Assembly: GCF_000003605.2 (NCBI RefSeq)
Contig: NW_003121897.1
Location: forward strand, 1-14,136
Reading direction: 5' to 3'
Source of the DNA: Saccoglossus kowalevskii
Lineage: Eukaryota > Hemichordata > Enteropneusta > Harrimaniidae
Length of the DNA: 14,136 nucleotides
In this document: one piece after another, positions 9,948-14,136 of the stretch
Layout of the letters: the number at the start of each line of letters is the position of its first letter
How positions within the stretch are numbered: position 1 is the first letter of the stretch
Program-made: the position numbers and the translations under genes
The notes under the pieces: model-generated
What the model was told of the DNA's origin: nothing
Database searches by the model: none
What the model saw: only the letters and a program-made list of their open reading frames with translations

Positions 9948-10793
9948 TCAATACCCCCACGGCACACATACCTCCAATCATCTAGCCTCATTGACTCTAC
10001 TCATTCGAGTTATCAACATCCCCATGGCACACATACCTCCAATCACCTAGCCTCATTGACTCTACTCATTCGGGTTGTCAACATCCCCACGGCACACATA
10101 CCTCCAATCATCTAGCCTCATTTACTCTACTCATTCGAGTTGTCAACACCCCCACGGCACACATACCTCCAATCACCTAGCCTCATTTACTATACTCATT
10201 CGAGTTGTCAACACCCCCACGGCACACATACCTCCAATCACCTAGCCTCATTGACTCTACTCATTCGAGTTGTCAACATCCCCACGGCAGACAGACCTCC
10301 AATCACCTAGCCTCATTGACTCTACTCATTCGAGTTGTCAACATCCCCACGACACACAGACCTCCAATCATCTAGCCTCATTTACTCTACTCATTCGAGT
10401 TGTCAACACCCCCACGTGCACACATACCTCCAATCACCTAGCCTCATTTACTATAGTCATTTGAGTTGTCAACATCCCCACGGCACACATACCTCCAATT
10501 ACCTAGCCTCATTGACTATAGTCATTCGAGTTGTCAACATCCCCACGGCACACATACATCCAATCACCTAGCCTCATTGACTCTACTCATTCGAGTTGTC
10601 AATATCGCCACGGCACACAGACCTCCAATCACCCAGCCTCATTGACTCTACTCATTCGAGTTATCAACATCCCCACGGCACACATACATCCAATCACCTA
10701 GCCTCATTTAATCTACTCATTCGAGTTGTCAACATCCCCACGGCACACATACCTCCAATCATCTAGCCTCATTTACTCTACTCATTCGAGTTG
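9948..10793. repeat. Segmental copy, right member (pairs with 3316-4161)
   Basis: Corresponds to 3316-4161, with later changes of its own: an L' copy without 22G, TATAGTCA in two neighbours, an E-like copy (10534-10598) where Q is expected, and one C-to-G change in R. Confidence 0.83.
10403..10533. repeat. Adjacent monomers sharing a TATAGTCA patch
   Basis: The O copy (10403-10468) and the following P copy (10469-10533) both read ACTATAGTCATT where other copies read ACTATACTCATT or ACTCTACTCATT. The O copy also contains the extra T of CACGTGCAC. In the P copy the change creates a perfect 12-bp palindrome, TGACTATAGTCA, at 10513-10524. Neighbour-to-neighbour conversion of a short tract explains it more simply than independent mutations. 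Confidence 0.75.
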
Positions 10794-11118
10794 TCAACAT
10801 CCCCACGGCAGACAGACCTCCAATCACCTAGCCTCATTTACTCTACTCAAAAGAGTTGTCAACACCCCCACGGCACACATACCTCCAATTACCTAGCCTC
10901 ATTGACTCTACTCATTCGAGTTGTCAATATCCCCACGGCACACAGACCTCCAATCACCCAGCCTCATTGACTCTACTCATTCGAGTTATCAACATCCCCA
11001 CGGCACACATACATCCAATCACCTAGCCTCATTTAATCTACTCATTCGAGTTGTCAACATCCCCACGGCACACATACCTCCAATCATCTAGCCTCATTTA
11101 CTCTACTCATTCGAGTTG
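10794..11118. repeat. HOR unit 13: shortest unit, 5-mer A-S-R-I-J
   Basis: This is the most contracted unit, 325 bp. It has the same B/P hybrid S (10859-10923) as unit 4 but also lacks Q, passing from S straight to R. It directly follows the longest unit, so expansion and contraction sit side by side, as reciprocal products of unequal exchange might. Confidence 0.88.
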
Positions 11119-11768
11119 TCAACATCCCCACGGCAGACAGACCTCCAATCACCTAGCCTCATTTACTCTACTCAAAAGAGTTGTCAACACCCCCACGGCA
11201 CACATACCTCCAATCATCTAGCCTCATTGACTCTACTCATTCGGGTTGTCAACATCCCCACGGCAGACAGACCTCCAATTACCTAGCCTCATTGACTCTA
11301 CTCATTCGAGTTGTCAATATCCCCATGGCACACATACCTCCAATCACCCAGCCTCATTGACTCTACTCATTCGAGTTATCAACATCCCCACGGCACACAT
11401 ACATCCAATCACCTAGCCTCATTGACTCTACTCATTCGGGTTGTCAACATCCCCACGGCACACATACCTCCAATTACCTAGCCTCATTGACTCTACTCAT
11501 TCGAGTTGTCAATACCCCCACGGCACACATACCTCCAATCATCTAGCCTCATTGACTCTACTCATTCGAGTTATCAACATCCCCACGGCACACATACCTC
11601 CAATCACCTAGCCTCATTGACTCTACTCATTCGGGTTGTCAACATCCCCACGGCAGACAGACCTCCAATTACCTAGCCTCATTGACTCTACTCATTCGAG
11701 TTGTCAATATCCCCACGGCACACATACCTCCAATCACCCAGCCTCATTGACTCTACTCATTCGAGTTG
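11119..11768. repeat. HOR unit 14: alternative 10-mer ending K-C-D''
   Basis: Same order as unit 7, A B C D E F G K C D'', with the D copy (11314-11378) carrying CCATGGC. It is followed by the 11-mer unit 15, whereas unit 7 is followed by a canonical 10-mer. Confidence 0.88.
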
Positions 11769-12483
11769 TCAACATCCCCACGGCAGACAGACCTCCAATC
11801 ACCTAGCCTCAATTACTCTCCTCAAAAGAGTTGTCAACACCCCCACGGCACACATACCTCCAATCATCTAGCCTCATTGACTCTACTCATTCGGGTTGTC
11901 AACATCCCCACGGCAGACAGACCTCCAATTACCTAGCCTCATTGACTCTACTCATTCGAGTTGTCAATATCCCCACGGCACACATACATCCAATCACCCA
12001 GCCTCATTGACTCTACTCATTCGAGTTGTCAACATCCCCACGGCACACATACCTCCAATCACCCAGCCTCATTGACTCTACTCATTCGAGTTATCAACAT
12101 CCCCACGGCACACATACATCCAATCACCTAGCCTCATTGACTCTACTCATTCGGTTTGTCAACATCCCCACGGCACACATACCTCCAATTACCTAGCCTC
12201 ATTGACTCTACTCATTCGAGTTGTCAATACCCCCACGGCACACATACCTCCAATCATCTAGCCTCATTGACTCTACTCATTCGAGTTATCAACATCCCCA
12301 CGGCACACAGACCTCCAATCACCCAGCCTCATTGACTCTACTCATTCGAGTTATCAACATCCCCACGGCACACATACATCCAATCACCTAGCCTCATTTA
12401 ATCTACTCATTCGAGTTGTCAACATCCCCACGGCACACATACCTCCAATCATCTAGCCTCATTTACTCTACTCATTCGAGTTG
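11769..12483. repeat. HOR unit 15: 11-mer with doubled D
   Basis: The order is A B C D' D'' E F G H I J, a close copy of unit 2. The roughly four differences I see are two changes in A (CTCAATTACTCTCC), CGGTTTG at the end of E (12094-12158), and CATCT rather than TTATCT in G. The shared D'D'' pair (11964-12093) is the main evidence of descent from one parent. Confidence 0.9.
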
Positions 12484-13785
12484 TCAACATCCCCACGGCA
12501 GACAGACCTCCAATCACCTAGCCTCATTTACTCTACTCAAAAGAGTTGTCAACACCCCCACGGCACACATACCTCCAATCATCTAGCCTCATTGACTCTA
12601 CTCATTCGGGTTGTCAACATCCCCACGGCAGACAGACCTCCAAATTACCTAGCCTCATTGACTCTACTCATTCGAGTTGTCAATATCCCCACGGCACACA
12701 TACCTCCAATCACCCACCCTCATTGACTCTACTCATTCGAGTTATCAACATCCCCCACGGCACACATACATCCAATCACCTAGCCTCATTGACTCTACTC
12801 ATTCGGGTTGTCAACATCCCCACGGCACACATACCTCCAATTACCTAGCCTCATTGACTCTACTCATTCGAGTTGTCAACATCCCCACGGCACACATACC
12901 TCCAATCATCTAGCCTCATTGACTCTACTCATTCGGGTTGTCAACATCCCCACGGCAGACAGACCTCCAATTACCTAGCCTCATTGACTCTACTCATTCG
13001 AGTTGTCAATATCCCCATGGCACACATACCTCCAATCACCCAGCCTCATTGACTCTACTCATTCGAGTTATCAACATCCCCACGGCACACATACATCCAA
13101 TCACCTAGCCTCATTGACTCTACTCATTCGGGTTGTCAACATCCCCACGGCACACATACCTCCAATTACCTAGCCTCATTGACTCTACTCATTCGAGTTG
13201 TCAATACCCCCACGGCACACATACCTCCAATCATCTAGCCTCATTGACTCTACTCATTCGAGTTATCAACATCCCCACGGCAGACAGACCTCCAATCACC
13301 TAGCCTCATTGACTCTACTCATTCGAGTTGTCAACATCCCCACGACACACAGACCTCTAATCATCTAGCCTCATTTACTCTACTCATTCGAGTTGTCAAC
13401 ACCCCCACGGCACACATACCTCCAATCACCTAGCCTCATTTACGATACTCATTTGAGTTGTCAACATCCCCACGGCACACATACCTCCAATTACCTAGCC
13501 TCATTGACTCTACTCATTCGAGTTGTCAATATCCCCACGGCACACATACCTCCAATCATCTAGCCTCATTGACTCTACTCATTCGAGTTGTCAATATCCC
13601 CACGGCACACAGACCTCCAATCACCCAGCCTCATTGACTCTACTCATTCGAGTTATCAACATCCCCACGGCACACATACATCCAATCACCTAGCCTCATT
13701 TAATCTACTCATTCGAGTTGTCAACATCCCCACGGCACACATACCTCCAATCATCTAGCCTCATTTACTCTACTCATTCGAGTTG
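12484..13785. repeat. HOR unit 16: long 20-mer with C-to-F duplicated
   Basis: The order is A B C D E F X C D E F G M N O P Q R I J. X (12876-12940) has 34T and 61G and leads back into C, so C D E F is present twice. G is followed directly by M, so K and L are missing relative to unit 3. Two copies are 66 bp: C at 12614-12679 (CCAAATTACC) and E at 12745-12810 (CATCCCCCAC). D at 12680-12744 has CACCCACCCT. N carries the 28T mark shared with unit 3. Confidence 0.87.
12546..12848 (+). other. Longest open frame; judged non-coding
   Basis: This frame stays open for about 100 codons from a TTG, but only because two neighbouring monomers (12614-12679 and 12745-12810) each carry a 1-bp insertion and shift the frame away from stops. 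The peptide is a low-complexity translation of the satellite in rotating frames, since 65 is not a multiple of 3. It starts at no ATG, has no recognisable domain, and resembles no known family to me. The other open stretches of 64-81 codons (3638-3939, 5654-5890, 10270-10571, 12481-12726, 12677-12913) have the same origin. Confidence 0.9.
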
Positions 13786-14136
13786 TCAACATCCCCACGG
13801 CAGACAGACCTCCAATCACCTAGCCTCATTTACTCTACTCAAAAGAGTTGTCAACACCCCCACGGCACACATACCTCCAATTACCTAGCCTCATTGACTC
13901 TACTCATTCGAGTTGTCAATATCCCCACGGCACACATACCTCCAATCATCTAGCCTCATTGACTCTACTCATTCGAGTTGTCAATATCCCCACGGCACAC
14001 AGACCTCCAATCACCCAGCCTCATTGACTCTACTCATTCGAGTTATCAACATCCCCACGGCACACATACATCCAATCACCTAGCCTCATTTAATCTACTC
14101 ATTCGAGTTGTCAACATCCCCCACGGCACACATACC
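13266..14136. repeat. Segmental copy, right member (pairs with 2016-2885)
   Basis: This is the right-hand member of the pair. Its left boundary is sharp at class level: G at 13201-13265 is followed by M, whereas the left member has K and L between G and M. It runs to the window end, so its true right boundary is unseen. Confidence 0.86.
13786..14136. repeat. HOR unit 17: A-S-Q-R-I, cut by the window edge
   Basis: Same order as unit 4 for the visible monomers: A, S (13851-13915), Q, R and I. The next copy begins at 14111, is expected to be J, and ends after 26 bases with an extra C in its C-run. The array evidently continues beyond the window. Confidence 0.88.

Larger units (their letters stand above)
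9298..10793. repeat. HOR unit 12: longest unit, 23-mer with D-E-F-G duplicated
   Basis: The order is A B C D E F G D E F G K J-like O' T M N O P E' R I J. D-E-F-G occurs twice in succession (9493-9752 and 9753-10012). The first G ends in GTTG rather than GTTA, placing the exchange in its last bases. The second half matches unit 5, including CCATGGC in K and CACGTGCAC in O (10403-10468). Additional private changes are TATAGTCA in two adjacent copies, CAATATCGCC in R (10599-10663) and CTCTTTGAC in C (9428-9492). Confidence 0.87.
1..14136. repeat. Satellite array, 65-bp monomer, fills the whole window
   Basis: Reading TCAACA to TCAACA gives 65 bp almost everywhere, for 216 complete copies plus two edge copies. 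No stretch of even one monomer length departs from the pattern, so there is no unique flank, inserted transposon or gene. The consensus is about 49% GC but very asymmetric: about 25 C and 7 G per monomer on the + strand. There are two CpGs per copy (ACGGC and TTCGAG). Fixed blocks include CCCCACGGCA, ACCTCCAAT and GACTCTACTCATTCG. Most copies differ from the consensus at only one to five diagnostic sites. The family name and the organism are not recognisable to me. A centromeric, pericentromeric or subtelomeric location in a eukaryote is inference from array size and HOR order. Confidence 0.98.

Noticed and set aside
1-14136. CRISPR array
   Set aside because: The repeats are contiguous with no unique spacers between them, the period is constant at 65 bp, and no cas-like gene is present.
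1-14136. Plasmid or phage iterons, or an integron attC array
   Set aside because: Iterons are short and few next to a replication gene, and attC sites flank cassettes. Here 217 gap-free copies contain no genes.
1-14136. Assembly artefact producing the repeat
   Set aside because: A collapsed or looped assembly would give identical copies. Here units differ by class order and private mutations in a coherent pattern, although individual copy numbers still need long-read confirmation.

Overview
The whole 14,136-base window is one uninterrupted tandem-repeat (satellite) array. It has a 65-bp monomer, 216 complete copies from 65 to 14110, and edge copies at 1-64 and 14111-14136. I see no gene, RNA gene, transposon, CRISPR array or unique sequence on either strand. 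Frames are closed by recurring TAG, TGA and TAA. The + strand almost lacks ATG, and the longest open stretch (about 100 codons, from a TTG at 12546) is an artefact of two 1-bp insertions.

The host is most likely a eukaryote. Arrays this long, with ordered higher-order repeats (HORs) and no coding content, are typical of centromeric, pericentromeric or subtelomeric heterochromatin. I do not recognise the 65-bp family and cannot name a species from the sequence.

Monomer numbering used throughout: position 1 is the T of TCAACATCCCC and position 65 is the last base of CGAGTTG. Monomers are almost all the same length and differ at about 15 diagnostic sites: 5 C/T, 7 T/C, 13 C/T, 15 G/A, 18 C/G, 22 T/G, 25 C/A, 32 C/T, 34 C/T, 36 T/C, 46 G/T, 48 C/A, 50 C/A, 57-59 TTC/AAA, 59 C/T, 61 A/G and 65 G/A. 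I sorted them by eye into these classes: A (18G 22G 46T, 57-59 AAA), B (7C 34T 61G), C (18G 22G 32T), D (5T 36C 65A), E (25A 61G), F (32T), G (5T 7C 34T 65A), H (22G 36C 65A), I (25A 46T 48A), J (34T 46T), K (61G), L (22G 34T), M (18G 22G), N (15A 22G 34T 46T), O (7C 46T 50A 59T), P (same as F), Q (5T 34T), R (5T 22G 36C 65A), S (7C 32T), T (7C), U (5T), V (5T 22G 32T AAA), W (34T) and X (34T 61G). Primes mark variants.

Layout: class A, marked by CTCAAAAGAG, opens 17 successive HOR units. The basic unit is a 10-mer A-B-C-D-E-F-G-H-I-J of 650 bp. It occurs intact at 65-715, 4162-4811, 5462-6112 and 8648-9297, and as an 11-mer at 716-1430 and 11769-12483. Long units of 17 to 23 monomers replace H with a K-to-R module. 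Contracted units of 5 or 6 monomers retain A, an S hybrid and the R-I-J end. Shared private mutations show larger copying events: the right end repeats the left part at an offset of about 11.05-11.25 kb, and 3316-4161 is matched at 9948-10793. The hierarchy is therefore 65 bp, then 650 bp with long and short alternatives, then multi-kilobase segmental copies, as expected from repeated unequal exchange and conversion.
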